From: Cellulosilyticum sp. I15G10I2
GTDB taxonomy: Bacteria > Bacillota > Clostridia > Lachnospirales > Cellulosilyticaceae
Length of the DNA: 64,000 nt
Reading direction: 5' to 3'
Assembly (NCBI RefSeq): GCF_900095725.1
Contig: NZ_FMMP01000006.1
Coordinates: forward strand, 744,001 to 808,000
Shown here: piece by piece, positions 1-9,456 of the stretch
Layout of the letters: each line of letters opens with the position of its first letter
Numbering within the stretch: the first letter of the stretch is position 1
The notes under the pieces: model-generated
Database searches by the model: none
Seen by the model: the letters and a program-made list of their open reading frames with translations, nothing else
Told to the model about the DNA's origin: nothing
Position numbers and translations under genes: made by a program

Positions 1-28
1 GAAATATAATTTAATTAGGAGTGACTAA

Positions 29-337
29 ATGCAAGATAAAATTATAAGAAAACTTTTTTTAGGGTTTATTCAGATTCATATTTTACATCATGCCCACAAA
101 GATCCTTTTTTTGGTTCTTGGATGATTGAGGAACTTAAAGAACATGGTTATCAGATGAGTCCTGGTACTCTCTATCCTCTCCTTCATTCTATGGAATCTA
201 GTGATTTGCTGGAAAAATACGAAGTATTGGCAGAAGGCAAAGTAAGAAAATATTACAAAATCACGCAGAAAGGGATTGAAGTTTTAGAAGAAGCTAGAAA
301 TAAGGCTTATGAATTATTTAAAGAAATCAAAGTTTAA
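29..337 (+). CDS. PadR family transcriptional regulator
   Basis: Small winged-helix repressor of 102 residues. The order is an N-terminal helix, a recognition-helix region around SPGTLYPLLHSME (residues 44-56), then the wing ending in RKYYKITQKG, which is the standard PadR layout. AGGAG sits about 8 bases before the ATG. It is followed after 15 bases by an ABC transporter pair on the same strand, so it probably autoregulates that operon in response to a transported ligand or metal. The ligand cannot be read from the sequence. Confidence 0.9.
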   Translation: MQDKIIRKLFLGFIQIHILHHAHKDPFFGSWMIEELKEHGYQMSPGTLYPLLHSMESSDLLEKYEVLAEGKVRKYYKITQKGIEVLEEARNKAYELFKEIKV

Positions 338-352
338 AAGGGGATATTTATT

Positions 353-997
353 ATGTTTACACTAAATGATATTAAATTTAAAACAATACTTGATATTAAT
401 TATCTTCATATTCCAGCTCAAAAAGTTACATGTATTGTCGGAGAAAGCGGCAGTGGTAAAACAACACTTATAAAACTTCTTAATAAAATGTTAACTCCCA
501 CTCAAGGGGAAATATTGTTTGGTGGGCAATCTATAAATCATATAAATGCAGTAGAACTAAGAAGAAAGGTACCTATGCTGCCACAAAGCCCTGCTATTTT
601 CACAGGATCAATTAAAGATAATTTATTAATAGGTTTAACTTTTGGAGAAAAACCATTTGTATCAGATGATAGACTTCATGAGATACTTGCTATAGTTCAT
701 TTAAATAAGGATTTAAATGATGATGCAGAAAACCTATCAGGCGGGGAAAAACAAAGGGTCGCTTTAGGAAGAATGCTCCTTATCGAACCTGAAGTACTCC
801 TATTAGATGAACCCTCATCAGCATTAGATGAAAGTACAGAAAAGTTTATTATAGAAAAGCTCACAGCCTATACCAAACAAAATCACAAGACCCTTATTAT
901 GGTGACACATTCTAAAAGAGTTGCCCAAAACTTTGCAGATTATATAGTTGTATTAAGTAACGGAAAAGTTGCTGACCAAAAGGAGGTACAAAGATGA
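353..997 (+). CDS. fetA: ABC transporter ATP-binding protein, FetA/YbbL type
   Basis: Cytoplasmic ATPase subunit of 214 residues. It has Walker A GESGSGKTT (about residues 30-38), Q-loop PQSP, signature LSGGEKQR, Walker B VLLLDEPSSALD and the switch histidine in VTHS. The short length and its partner, a UPF0014 membrane protein, place it in the FetAB (YbbLM) family, implicated in iron export and oxidative stress tolerance in E. coli. The stop overlaps the next start as ATGA, indicating translational coupling. The iron role here is inferred from the family only. Confidence 0.87.
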   Translation: MFTLNDIKFKTILDINYLHIPAQKVTCIVGESGSGKTTLIKLLNKMLTPTQGEILFGGQSINHINAVELRRKVPMLPQSPAIFTGSIKDNLLIGLTFGEKPFVSDDRLHEILAIVHLNKDLNDDAENLSGGEKQRVALGRMLLIEPEVLLLDEPSSALDESTEKFIIEKLTAYTKQNHKTLIMVTHSKRVAQNFADYIVVLSNGKVADQKEVQR

Positions 998-1782
998 ACC
1001 AAGTTATAGAACTTCAGCTTTGGCAAATGGCGGTTGCCTATATATTTATTGTTATTCTGTTAATGATTGTACGCATTCGTGGCATTCATAGAGAAAAGGA
1101 AATTATTATCTCTACATGCAGAATGACCATTCAGCTTATTTTAACAGGTTTGATATTGGCTTATTTGTTCGAAAGACCCAATCCCTTATATACACTTATT
1201 GTCATTACGCTTATGGAGATCTTTGCGATATACAATGTGATTAAAAGAATTAAAACCAGCATTTCACCTGCACTTAAACGAGTAATTATCATTTCAATGC
1301 TTAGTGGGACACTGTTTAGTCTTCTTTTCTTTATTTTGGTAGTTATAAGAGTAACCCCTTGGTATGATCCCAGATATTTTATTCCAATTGCAGGCATGTT
1401 AATTGGAAATGCAATGACAGGTATTTCTCTTGGGATGACTAGATTAATAGATGGGATGTATTCACAGCGTCACTTAATTGAATCAGCATTAATGATTGGT
1501 GCTTCTCCTAAGACAGCTTGTAAACAAGTTGTAGATAATGCATTTGATTCAGCTATCTTACCTACGATTAACTCCATGGTTGGTATGGGCATTGTTTTTC
1601 TGCCTGGTATGATGACAGGTCAAATTCTTTCTGGGACGAATCCTACTACAGCTATAGAATATCAAATTGCTATTATGTTAGGGATTTTAGGAAGTGTCGC
1701 TTTAACTGTTATTATGTTTGTTCAATTTGGATATAAAACTTTCTTTAACAACGAATCACAACTTACGTTTGAAAACAAGTAA
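994..1782 (+). CDS. fetB: ABC transporter permease, FetB/UPF0014 family
   Basis: Integral membrane permease of 262 residues with about six or seven hydrophobic segments. The middle part, GMLIGNAMTGISLG, and the segment GMGIVFLPGMMTGQILSG are hallmarks of the UPF0014/FetB family. It overlaps the ATPase gene by 4 bases and is the last gene of the padR-fetA-fetB operon, followed by a strong hairpin. Confidence 0.88.
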   Translation: MNQVIELQLWQMAVAYIFIVILLMIVRIRGIHREKEIIISTCRMTIQLILTGLILAYLFERPNPLYTLIVITLMEIFAIYNVIKRIKTSISPALKRVIIISMLSGTLFSLLFFILVVIRVTPWYDPRYFIPIAGMLIGNAMTGISLGMTRLIDGMYSQRHLIESALMIGASPKTACKQVVDNAFDSAILPTINSMVGMGIVFLPGMMTGQILSGTNPTTAIEYQIAIMLGILGSVALTVIMFVQFGYKTFFNNESQLTFENK

Positions 1783-1821
1783 AATATTTATATTTGCTAA
1801 GTAGTCTTAAATATATGGCAA

Positions 1822-1861
1822 AAAAAGATAAGGCACATGAAGTGTTTTGCCTTATCTTTTT
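1822..1861. terminator. Bidirectional terminator
   Basis: A 14-base inverted repeat (1822-1835 with 1848-1861, core GATAAGGCA/TGCCTTATC) with an A-run on the left and T-run on the right. It lies between convergent fetB and the DUF1015 gene and can stop both. Confidence 0.88.
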
Positions 1862-1883
1862 CTAATGCGTAATCTTTATAGTA

Positions 1884-3107
1884 TTACTCTATTTTATGAA
1901 TAAAAATACCACTTCTAAGTTTAGGTTCAAACCATGTTGACTTTGGCGGCATGAGTTCACCCGCATCAGCTACGTTAATGAGTTCATCCATTGAAGTAGG
2001 ATACATGCTAAATGCAACATCCATATCTTCATTCGTTCGTTTATTGAGTTCTTCTATCCCTCTTATTCCCCCCACAAAATCAATACGTTTATCATTCTTT
2101 GGATCAGTAATTTTAAACAAAGGATCAAGTACATGTTTTTGTAAAATAGATACATCTAAACAAGCTACTGGATCACACTCTTCAACATATTGAGGCTTTA
2201 GCATCAGTTTATACCATTTATTATGATATCTCATACCGAAAGTATGTCGCTCTATAGGTGTATAAACTTCCGACTCAACGTACTCTACTTCAAAAACTTT
2301 CCTTAATGCATCAAACAGCATTGATTCATCTAGGCCGCTTTCATCTTTTAGCACTCTGTTATAATCCATAATATAAAGATGGTCTTTCGGAAAAATAGTC
2401 GCTAAAAAGTATTCTGCTTCTTCTTGAGGACTCCTAGTATTTACTTGATTTCGTGCTACTGCAGCGGCGGCTGCTGCACGATGATGCCCATCTGCTATAT
2501 AGAGTGCATCTGTCTCTTCAAAAGTTGCAGTAATATTGGCAATTACATCTTCATCTGATACCTTAAACACTTGGTGTTTAACACCATCCTCAGAAGTAAA
2601 CTGATAGACGGGTTGATTAACTGCTACATACGACATCATCCATGCTGTAACTTGATCTAAATCTTTATAGGCCAAAAATATAGGCCCTGTATGCGCATTG
2701 CAATAGGTAACATGCTTGATACGGTCTAGTTCTTTATCTGTTCGGGTGTTTTCATGCTTTTTAATAATTCCCTGATCATATTCCTTAGCAGATACACAGC
2801 AAACAATGCCATATTGCGTTGTATAAGCATTAGTTAATCCATAAATATAAATACTTGACTCATCTTGGATAAAGATTTCTTCTTCAATCATACGGTTTAA
2901 GGTATTGCCAGCAAAGGCATATAATTCATCGCCAACAGGATTTTGAATATGCATTTCAGGTTTATCAACATGTAAAAAAGAATAGGGGTTATCGTTAACC
3001 ATGTGCTTTGCTTCTTCTGTACTCATGACATCATAAGGCAGTGCTGCTACCTTTGTAACTAACTGTTCACTTGGCCTATATGCTTTAAATGCTCGTATAG
3101 TTGCCAT
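1884..3107 (-). CDS. DUF1015 family protein
   Basis: Protein of 407 residues that matches the whole DUF1015 family: N-terminal PYDVMSTEEA, a central ADGHHRAAAA motif that looks like a catalytic or nucleotide-binding element, and C-terminal VAFSMYPTSMDEL. No signal peptide or membrane segment, so cytoplasmic. The biochemical role is not firmly known to me. The family is often near serine biosynthesis genes in clostridia, but none is adjacent here. GGAGGAG lies just upstream of the ATG. It stands alone between a terminator and an AT-rich gap. Confidence 0.85.
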   Translation of the reverse strand: MATIRAFKAYRPSEQLVTKVAALPYDVMSTEEAKHMVNDNPYSFLHVDKPEMHIQNPVGDELYAFAGNTLNRMIEEEIFIQDESSIYIYGLTNAYTTQYGIVCCVSAKEYDQGIIKKHENTRTDKELDRIKHVTYCNAHTGPIFLAYKDLDQVTAWMMSYVAVNQPVYQFTSEDGVKHQVFKVSDEDVIANITATFEETDALYIADGHHRAAAAAAVARNQVNTRSPQEEAEYFLATIFPKDHLYIMDYNRVLKDESGLDESMLFDALRKVFEVEYVESEVYTPIERHTFGMRYHNKWYKLMLKPQYVEECDPVACLDVSILQKHVLDPLFKITDPKNDKRIDFVGGIRGIEELNKRTNEDMDVAFSMYPTSMDELINVADAGELMPPKSTWFEPKLRSGIFIHKIE

Positions 3108-3477
3108 AAACTCCTCCTTGAATACTTATGTATTTTATATTTTTTATCTTCTATACTATAGATTTCACATCTTTAAACTTTAATTATTCACAATAATATG
3201 TGATGTGCAATCATTCTGAGAAATAACTTTATAGTGATCAATAGCTCAAGTTTATATGTTTTTTCTCTATAACTTCTGAAGATTTAAATATTTCTTCAGC
3301 ATAATAAAATATTCACTGAATATTTTACTACACCCGCTATGTATATGCAAATTTTTCTGCTGATACTTTCTATTAACAGTTTATGATTATATTTTTTTGT
3401 TTAATATAAAGTATATTTATACTATAATGGGAATAAAGCTTTATGGCAATTTATAAATTATTTTTGGAGGTACAATA
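3108..3477 (+). promoter_or_regulatory. AT-rich gap with probable plsC promoter
   Basis: About 370 bases without a gene. The only clear signal is a TATAAT at 3423-3428 with a weak TTTAAT 17 bases upstream (3400-3405), a plausible vegetative promoter for the acyltransferase starting at 3478. The left part should hold the promoter of the leftward DUF1015 gene, but I could not pick it out with confidence. Confidence 0.4.
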
Positions 3478-4200
3478 ATGAGAACATTAATGTGGTACAT
3501 AAGTTTCGCTTTTACCCTTATAGGCACTATCCCAAAATTATTTAAAGTAAATACATTAAAAAATCAAGGGAAGTCTATTGATTGTGAAGATTATATTCAT
3601 AAAGTTACTTCAAAATGGGCATTAGGTGCTGTAAAACGTACAGGTACATGTGTAGAAGTGTACGGAACCCAAAACCTTCCACAAGAACAAGCTGTTGTTT
3701 TTATAAGCAACCATCAAGGTAATTTTGATATTCCTATTCTAATGAGTTATGTCAACAAACCTAAAGGTTTTATTGCTAAAATTGAAACACAGAAAATACC
3801 TGTTGTTAGAACCTGGATGCGTCATATCCACTGTATTTTTATGGATAGATCAACACTTAAAGGATCTGCTGGAGCCATTATCGAAGGAATAAATACTTTG
3901 AAAAAGGGTTATTCTCTCGTTATTTTTCCAGAAGGAACACGAAGTAAGAGTAATCAAATGGGAGAATTTAAATCTGCGAGCTTCAAGCTTGCAACTAAAG
4001 CTAAAGTTCCAATCATTCCTATTTCTATTTGCGGCTCTTATAAAATTATGGAGGCTAATCATAATCAAATTAAGCCAGCTCAAGTAAAACTCTATATTCA
4101 TGAATGTATAGAAACTAAAAATTTGTCAAAAGAACAGATAGAACAACTGCCTGAACAAGTTTATAATATCATAAAATCTAAATTGCCTGATTCTTTATAA
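3478..4200 (+). CDS. plsC: 1-acyl-sn-glycerol-3-phosphate acyltransferase
   Basis: Transfers the second acyl chain to lysophosphatidic acid, giving phosphatidic acid at the inner membrane face. The 240-residue protein has an N-terminal hydrophobic segment, the catalytic HX4D in NHQGNFD, the substrate-binding FPEGTRSKS block and the IPISICGS block, in family order. GGAGGT precedes the ATG by 7 bases. It is monocistronic and ends at a large convergent hairpin. Confidence 0.92.
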   Translation: MRTLMWYISFAFTLIGTIPKLFKVNTLKNQGKSIDCEDYIHKVTSKWALGAVKRTGTCVEVYGTQNLPQEQAVVFISNHQGNFDIPILMSYVNKPKGFIAKIETQKIPVVRTWMRHIHCIFMDRSTLKGSAGAIIEGINTLKKGYSLVIFPEGTRSKSNQMGEFKSASFKLATKAKVPIIPISICGSYKIMEANHNQIKPAQVKLYIHECIETKNLSKEQIEQLPEQVYNIIKSKLPDSL

Positions 4201-4255
4201 GTTTATTATACTATAAGCTTAATCACTAGATAGAAGATAGTCTAAAATATCCTAT

Positions 4256-4312
4256 AAAAACTAAAAAATAGAAAATATTTCCTTGGAAATATTTTCTATT
4301 TTTTAGTTTTTT
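4256..4312. terminator. Long perfect bidirectional terminator
   Basis: 27-base perfect inverted repeat (4256-4282 with 4285-4311) and a 2-base loop, flanked by A and T runs. It terminates plsC and the convergent flavoprotein gene. Its right arm encodes the last codons of the latter. Confidence 0.9.
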
Positions 4313-5528
4313 CTTTTATACTCTCAGCACATAAATAAGCCGTTGAAAAGGCAGCTTGTATATTATACCCGCCGGTATTGCCATCTATATCTAATACTTC
4401 TCCCACAAAATATAATCCTTTTTGTTTTCTGCTTTCCATAGTGCTTGGATTAACTTCTTTAAGCCATACCCCTCCAGAAGTAGCCATAGCCATATGAAAT
4501 CCACCAACTGCTTCAACCTCAAAAGGAAACTTAGTAAAGTATTGTACAATCTCCTCTCGCATTTTTCGTGGAAGCTTAGCACATAAAATATGTGGATCTG
4601 CTTGCAAATGATTACAAACTGTCACACAGAAGCTTTTAGGGAGATTCAATCTTTTTAGAAAAGTAATAAGCTCCTCTTTTCCAGACTCAGATAAATGGTT
4701 GGTAAAAAAAGCTTTAACTTCTTCATACGTCTTGGGATATAAAAAGTTGATAGTAATGCAGTCACCTTTGCGCATCCACCTAGAAGTATTTAGAATGGCC
4801 GGTCCAGATAAACCCTTATGGGTAAATAGTAAACCATCTTGATAGGCTATAACTTTTTTATGATTATGCCAAATTGTAATTTCTACTTGCTCGAAAGATA
4901 AACCTGAAAGACCCACAAAACTTTTATCCTTAACACGTACATCTGTAAGTGCAGGTCTTGGTTCCACAATACCATGTCCTAACCTTTGGGCTAAAGAATA
5001 CCCTATCCCATCTGAGCCGGTTTTAGGATAAGATTTCCCACCGGTAGCAATAACAATGTTATCACTAAAGTATCTTTTATTATCATTTGTTTCTACAGTA
5101 AAAATAGTATCATAAACTGTGACATCTTCAACCAAGCTATTGTACCGAATATCTACATTTGACAGTTGGCAACTTACAAGTAGCGCATTTAAAACATCCT
5201 CACTCTTCATGCTTTTGGGGAAAACTTTCCCATTGGGATATATATGATAAGCTATGCCTGATTTTTCAAAAAAGTCCATACACATTTTATTATTAAAAGT
5301 GGTCAGTGCTTTTTTCAAAAACTTAGCATGATCTCCATAGCATTCAAAAAAATGGCTTATAGGACCTGCGTGTGTAAAGTTACATTGTCCACTTCCAGAT
5401 AAGAGGAGTTTTTTACCTGCCTTTGCATTTCTTTCTAGCAATAACACTTTCAAATTTTGTTTGGCAAGTAGTTGAGATATAAATAAACCTGCTGGGCCGG
5501 CCCCTATAACTATCGTATTATAATGCAT
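4296..5528 (-). CDS. BaiN/HI0933 family NAD(P)/FAD-dependent oxidoreductase
   Basis: Flavoprotein of 410 residues. N-terminal FAD Rossmann motif VIGAGPAGLF; LLLSGSGQCNFTH follows, a signature of the HI0933 (PF03486) family; FAD closure near the C-terminus at GEVLDIDGNTGGYN. The family includes BaiN of bile-acid-transforming clostridia, but most members have no proven substrate. Cytoplasmic. Upstream GAGGAG supports the ATG at 5528. Single-gene unit divergent from the next gene. Confidence 0.88.
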   Translation of the reverse strand: MHYNTIVIGAGPAGLFISQLLAKQNLKVLLLERNAKAGKKLLLSGSGQCNFTHAGPISHFFECYGDHAKFLKKALTTFNNKMCMDFFEKSGIAYHIYPNGKVFPKSMKSEDVLNALLVSCQLSNVDIRYNSLVEDVTVYDTIFTVETNDNKRYFSDNIVIATGGKSYPKTGSDGIGYSLAQRLGHGIVEPRPALTDVRVKDKSFVGLSGLSFEQVEITIWHNHKKVIAYQDGLLFTHKGLSGPAILNTSRWMRKGDCITINFLYPKTYEEVKAFFTNHLSESGKEELITFLKRLNLPKSFCVTVCNHLQADPHILCAKLPRKMREEIVQYFTKFPFEVEAVGGFHMAMATSGGVWLKEVNPSTMESRKQKGLYFVGEVLDIDGNTGGYNIQAAFSTAYLCAESIKEKTKK

Positions 5529-5700
5529 ACTATTCTCCTCTATTTAAATTTCATTCTATCTTATTATATACTAAATGAAACTAAGATATAAAGTATTACT
5601 TTAAGAGATATAGGCAAATTTCTGTTTTCAGATAATTAGAATAAAACCTTGCTATTTGTATATCCTAACTTATATAAGCAGAAAAATAGGAGGTCAAACA

Positions 5701-7506
5701 GTGAAGAAATTTTTAATTATATGTATTCTAGGATGCTTTAGCATCTTGAATTACTTTACTATACATGGATTGACGTCGGATAAAATAATTATTATAGGAA
5801 GTGAACCTGAGTGCATCACGGCAGCTGTTACAGCTAGCAAATTAGGGTATGATGTTACTTTAATAACCGAATCTAGCCGTTTAGGAGGCCTTTTTATAGA
5901 AGGCATGCTTACAGCATTAGATATTAACTTTAATGAAAATAACAAAGTACTTCATAGCGGTTTCTTTGAAGATTTTCTGAAGGCCTGCAGTAATGGGTAC
6001 AATATTGATTTTAAACTTACTGAAGCATTTTTTTATCAAGTGATTAAAGATTATCACATTAACGTAATTTATAATGCAAAGAACCTTGCCCCTATTGTGA
6101 GTCAAGATCAATTAGTAGGTGTTAATTATACCTTAGGCAATACAGTTCAAAAATTATATGGCACCTTTATAGTTGATGGTTCAAGTGAAGCTTCATTTAG
6201 CAGAAAACTCGGAATACCCTATAAAAAAGGTCGCTCAGAATTTGGTGAACCGCATACAAGTGCAGCAGCCACTTTGATTTTTTCAGTAAAAAATGCTGAT
6301 TGGAATCAGATTATTTCTTATTTAGACAATGATGACGATATACGCACCGGATTTAAAAGAAATGCTGCCTGGGGATTTAATATAATGTATCAATGTCCGA
6401 CAAGTCATGATAGACTTCAAATGAGAGGGTTAAACTTATCAAGACAAAATGACAATAGCATTGTAGTAAATGCATTGCTGATATTCGATGTAGATCCTTC
6501 CCACAAAAAAGATGTAGATGAAGCCTATCTTTTAGCTAAAAAAGAACTTCCTGAGATCATCAAATATCTTTCAAAACATTGTCCAGGGTTTGAAAAAGCT
6601 TCTTTAGATAAAATTGCAGATAAATTATACATTCGAGAAGGGGTGCGCATAGTTGGAGAAGATACATTATCAAGCAATGATGTATTTGAACATACTGATT
6701 TTCCAAATACAATTGCCTATGGAAGTTATCCCATGGATCTTCAAGCTTCCAAAAAAGGTGAATATGGCAATGCTTTATGCGGGAAATGTCTATACAGCCT
6801 TCCTTTAGGTTGTATGATTCCTAAAGGTATTCAAAATCTTTTAGTAATTGGGAGAAGTGCAAGTTTTGATATCATGGCTCATGGAAGTGCTAGGACAATA
6901 CCTGTTCTCATGTCAATGGCTGAAAATGGTATTGTAGCAATAGATTATAGTCTTAGAAACCATATAAGTATGAGTAAGCTCAATAAATCTTATAAAGATT
7001 TAGCTCTTTTTTATAAATATATTTATAACTTTAATGGCTTTAAGAGACTTGAGCTCCCAAAAAGCACTTTAAATGAAAGTTGGTACTATCCCTACATTCA
7101 TGATCTGAGAAGTAAAGGTTTCTTTAGCCTAGGATATACTTTTTATGATTTGGACAGCAGACAACATACTAAAAAAACAATTAATAATACCTTGACGTTG
7201 TTGGGCTCCTATTCATCTTATACCATTTCAAATGAGTGCAAAGCATTTATACACAACTTAAATGACAACATAAAAACACAGGATTTATGTAAACTAGCTT
7301 CCTATTTATTAAATGATAATTTTAATAGTTTAGAAGATTTGCGTGATAAAAAAATTATTGATGAAATAATTTATACGCATATCGCCAATGCCCAATTTTT
7401 ATCCCATGGTGAAATCTTTGCTATTTTAGATGTTATAATTAAAAAAGTAAATCCCTATATACCTCTTATTATCTATAAAGATACTGTAGAAATAATCAGG
7501 GATTAA
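5701..7506 (+). CDS. Exported FAD-dependent oxidoreductase
   Basis: I place the start at the GTG at 5701 because AGGAGG lies 6 bases before it and translation from there begins with two lysines and a 20-residue hydrophobic stretch, a signal peptide or membrane anchor. The 601-residue protein belongs to the FAD_oxidored group (PF12831): after the leader comes IIIIGSEPE, then RLGGLFIEG, and a C-terminal FAD segment LVIGRSASFDIMAHGSAR. The N-terminal dinucleotide loop is unusual, with the expected third glycine replaced by cysteine (GSEPEC). Substrate unknown. Followed by a strong terminator. Confidence 0.8.
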   Translation: MKKFLIICILGCFSILNYFTIHGLTSDKIIIIGSEPECITAAVTASKLGYDVTLITESSRLGGLFIEGMLTALDINFNENNKVLHSGFFEDFLKACSNGYNIDFKLTEAFFYQVIKDYHINVIYNAKNLAPIVSQDQLVGVNYTLGNTVQKLYGTFIVDGSSEASFSRKLGIPYKKGRSEFGEPHTSAAATLIFSVKNADWNQIISYLDNDDDIRTGFKRNAAWGFNIMYQCPTSHDRLQMRGLNLSRQNDNSIVVNALLIFDVDPSHKKDVDEAYLLAKKELPEIIKYLSKHCPGFEKASLDKIADKLYIREGVRIVGEDTLSSNDVFEHTDFPNTIAYGSYPMDLQASKKGEYGNALCGKCLYSLPLGCMIPKGIQNLLVIGRSASFDIMAHGSARTIPVLMSMAENGIVAIDYSLRNHISMSKLNKSYKDLALFYKYIYNFNGFKRLELPKSTLNESWYYPYIHDLRSKGFFSLGYTFYDLDSRQHTKKTINNTLTLLGSYSSYTISNECKAFIHNLNDNIKTQDLCKLASYLLNDNFNSLEDLRDKKIIDEIIYTHIANAQFLSHGEIFAILDVIIKKVNPYIPLIIYKDTVEIIRD

Positions 7507-7510
7507 TCAG

Positions 7511-7548
7511 AAAAAACATCTTCCTAAAAAAATAAGAAGATGTTTTTT
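7511..7548. terminator. Bidirectional terminator
   Basis: 13-base inverted repeat with core ACATCTTC/GAAGATGT (7511-7523 with 7536-7548), A-run before and T-run after, between the FAD oxidoreductase and convergent pgsA. Confidence 0.88.
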
Positions 7549-7562
7549 TTGATGAGGTATTT

Positions 7563-8126
7563 CTATTCATTAGTCTTTATAATATGTTTGTTTTGCCACA
7601 TATACTCAAGTCCAGAAATCAAAGTAAGAAGTAATGCTAAATAAGCGAGTGTTATGGCTAACCCTTTAATAAAAGGAAATTCAATTGGGATTAAATAAAT
7701 AATAATCATCAGCATTTGTATAACAGTTTTTACTTTCCCTAAATAGTTAGCGGCGATGATTTTATTTTCGGCAGCGGCTACTAGACGAATACCAGAAACA
7801 ATAAATTCTCTAAGCAAAATAAAAACAACTATCCATGCAGGCAAAATCCCTGCAGGGAGCAAATAACCCTTATCAACAATAGCGATCATAGCCGCAGTAA
7901 CGAGCATTTTATCTGCTAAAGGATCCATAAACTTTCCGAGATTCGTTACTAAGTTTAGTTTCCGAGCTAAATAGCCATCTAAAAAATCTGTTAAACTTGC
8001 TACAATAAAAATACACAGTGCCAGCCAAAGGGAAGTTTCAAAAGATACCATCGGCATCCATATAACTCCCATAAAGACAAAAACTAAAATAACCCTAAGA
8101 AGCGTCAATTTATTTGCTATGTTCAT
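7563..8126 (-). CDS. pgsA: CDP-diacylglycerol-glycerol-3-phosphate phosphatidyltransferase
   Basis: First committed step of phosphatidylglycerol synthesis in the membrane. The 187-residue protein carries the full CDP-alcohol phosphotransferase motif, starting DFLDGYLAR, with a glycine and two further aspartates in GKFMDPLAD, plus about four to five membrane helices. It overlaps rimO by 17 bases. pgsA beside rimO is a common arrangement in Firmicutes. Confidence 0.95.
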   Translation of the reverse strand: MNIANKLTLLRVILVFVFMGVIWMPMVSFETSLWLALCIFIVASLTDFLDGYLARKLNLVTNLGKFMDPLADKMLVTAAMIAIVDKGYLLPAGILPAWIVVFILLREFIVSGIRLVAAAENKIIAANYLGKVKTVIQMLMIIIYLIPIEFPFIKGLAITLAYLALLLTLISGLEYMWQNKHIIKTNE

Positions 8127-9456
8127 CTACTATCTCTCCAATCAAATCATAGTCATTTGCATCAACTATGTGTACATTGACATAATCCCCAGATATTAAT
8201 TGCCCAGAATAATGAATAAAAACCTGTCCATCTATATCCGGTGCATCTTGATACGTACGGCCAATATAAACATCTTCATCAGTCAATTTCCCCTCAATAA
8301 TGACTTCCATAACCTGTCCAATTTTTTGATGGGTTAATTTTTCTGAAATACTGTGCTGAACGGTCATAAGTACTTCTTTTCTTTTTTGTTTAACAGCTTC
8401 ATCAATTTGATCTTCATATGCAGCCGCTGGCGTGTCTTCTTCCTGAGAATAAGTAAATACCCCTAATCTATCAAATTGCATTTCTTTTACAAAATCACAC
8501 AGCGTGTTAAAATCTTCGGCGGTTTCCCCTGGGAAGCCTACAATAAGTGTGGTCCTAATTGCAATTTGAGGGACTTCTTGACGCAGTTTATCAAGTACTT
8601 GTTTAAGATAAGCATTTGTACTCTTTCTAGCCATTCGTTTAAGAATAGGATCAGATGCATGCTGTATAGGCATATCCAGATATTTACAAACCTTAGGATT
8701 TGTTTTAATTTCATCGATAAGCTCATCTGTAATGCCTTCGGGATAGCAATATAAAATTCTTATCCATTCAATACCTGAAACATTTGATATTTCGCGGATA
8801 AGCTTAACAAGTGATACATCCTTAAGGTCACAACCATATCTTGTTGTATCTTGTGCAACTAATATAATTTCTGATACACCGTCTTTTGCTAATTTTTCGA
8901 CTTCTTGCTTAATTTTATGCATTTGACGGCTGCGGTACTTTCCTCTAAGCTGAGGAATAATGCAATAAGTACAATGATTATCGCAACCTTCTGCAATCTT
9001 TACATAAGCAAAGTACCCTGCTGTTGTAAGAATTCTAGGCATTTCCTCGACAAATTCCTTGTCTAAAATATCAAAGTTCTGAGGTCTAATCCCCTTTTCA
9101 TTTAATACTTGATTAACAACTTCTACAATTTGATCATAAGAGGTAGTACCTACAAGTGCATCTACTTCAGGTATTTCATCTAAAATTTCCTGTTTATAAC
9201 GCTGTGCCATACAACCTGTTACAATCAAAGCTTTACATCGTCCATCCACTTTATATCTTGCAACTTCTAAAATATTTTCAATACTTTCTTTTTTTGCATC
9301 TTCTATGAAACAGCAAGTGTTTACAACTAAAACATCCGCTTGCGCTTCATCGCCAGTAAGTGTGTAACCACCTTGATGAAGTATCCCTAACATGTGTTCA
9401 CTATCTACTAAATTTTTATCACATCCTAGTGATACAAAAGCAACTAAATAATTCAA
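8110..9456 (-). CDS. rimO: Ribosomal protein S12 methylthiotransferase RimO
   Basis: Radical-SAM enzyme that methylthiolates the conserved aspartate of ribosomal protein S12. Three domains in order: MTTase domain beginning YLVAFVSLGCDKN, radical SAM centre CDNHCTYC binding the first cluster, and a C-terminal TRAM domain. I choose the TTG at 9456 as start because AGGAAGGAG precedes it, family alignment begins there, and it overlaps the folD stop as TTGA. That gives 448 residues. Confidence 0.93.
   Translation of the reverse strand: MNYLVAFVSLGCDKNLVDSEHMLGILHQGGYTLTGDEAQADVLVVNTCCFIEDAKKESIENILEVARYKVDGRCKALIVTGCMAQRYKQEILDEIPEVDALVGTTSYDQIVEVVNQVLNEKGIRPQNFDILDKEFVEEMPRILTTAGYFAYVKIAEGCDNHCTYCIIPQLRGKYRSRQMHKIKQEVEKLAKDGVSEIILVAQDTTRYGCDLKDVSLVKLIREISNVSGIEWIRILYCYPEGITDELIDEIKTNPKVCKYLDMPIQHASDPILKRMARKSTNAYLKQVLDKLRQEVPQIAIRTTLIVGFPGETAEDFNTLCDFVKEMQFDRLGVFTYSQEEDTPAAAYEDQIDEAVKQKRKEVLMTVQHSISEKLTHQKIGQVMEVIIEGKLTDEDVYIGRTYQDAPDIDGQVFIHYSGQLISGDYVNVHIVDANDYDLIGEIVDEHSK

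Noticed and set aside
5656-5700. ATG at 5656 as start of the exported flavoprotein
   Set aside because: The ribosome site AGGAGG lies between it and the GTG at 5701, and only the GTG start begins with a proper signal peptide.
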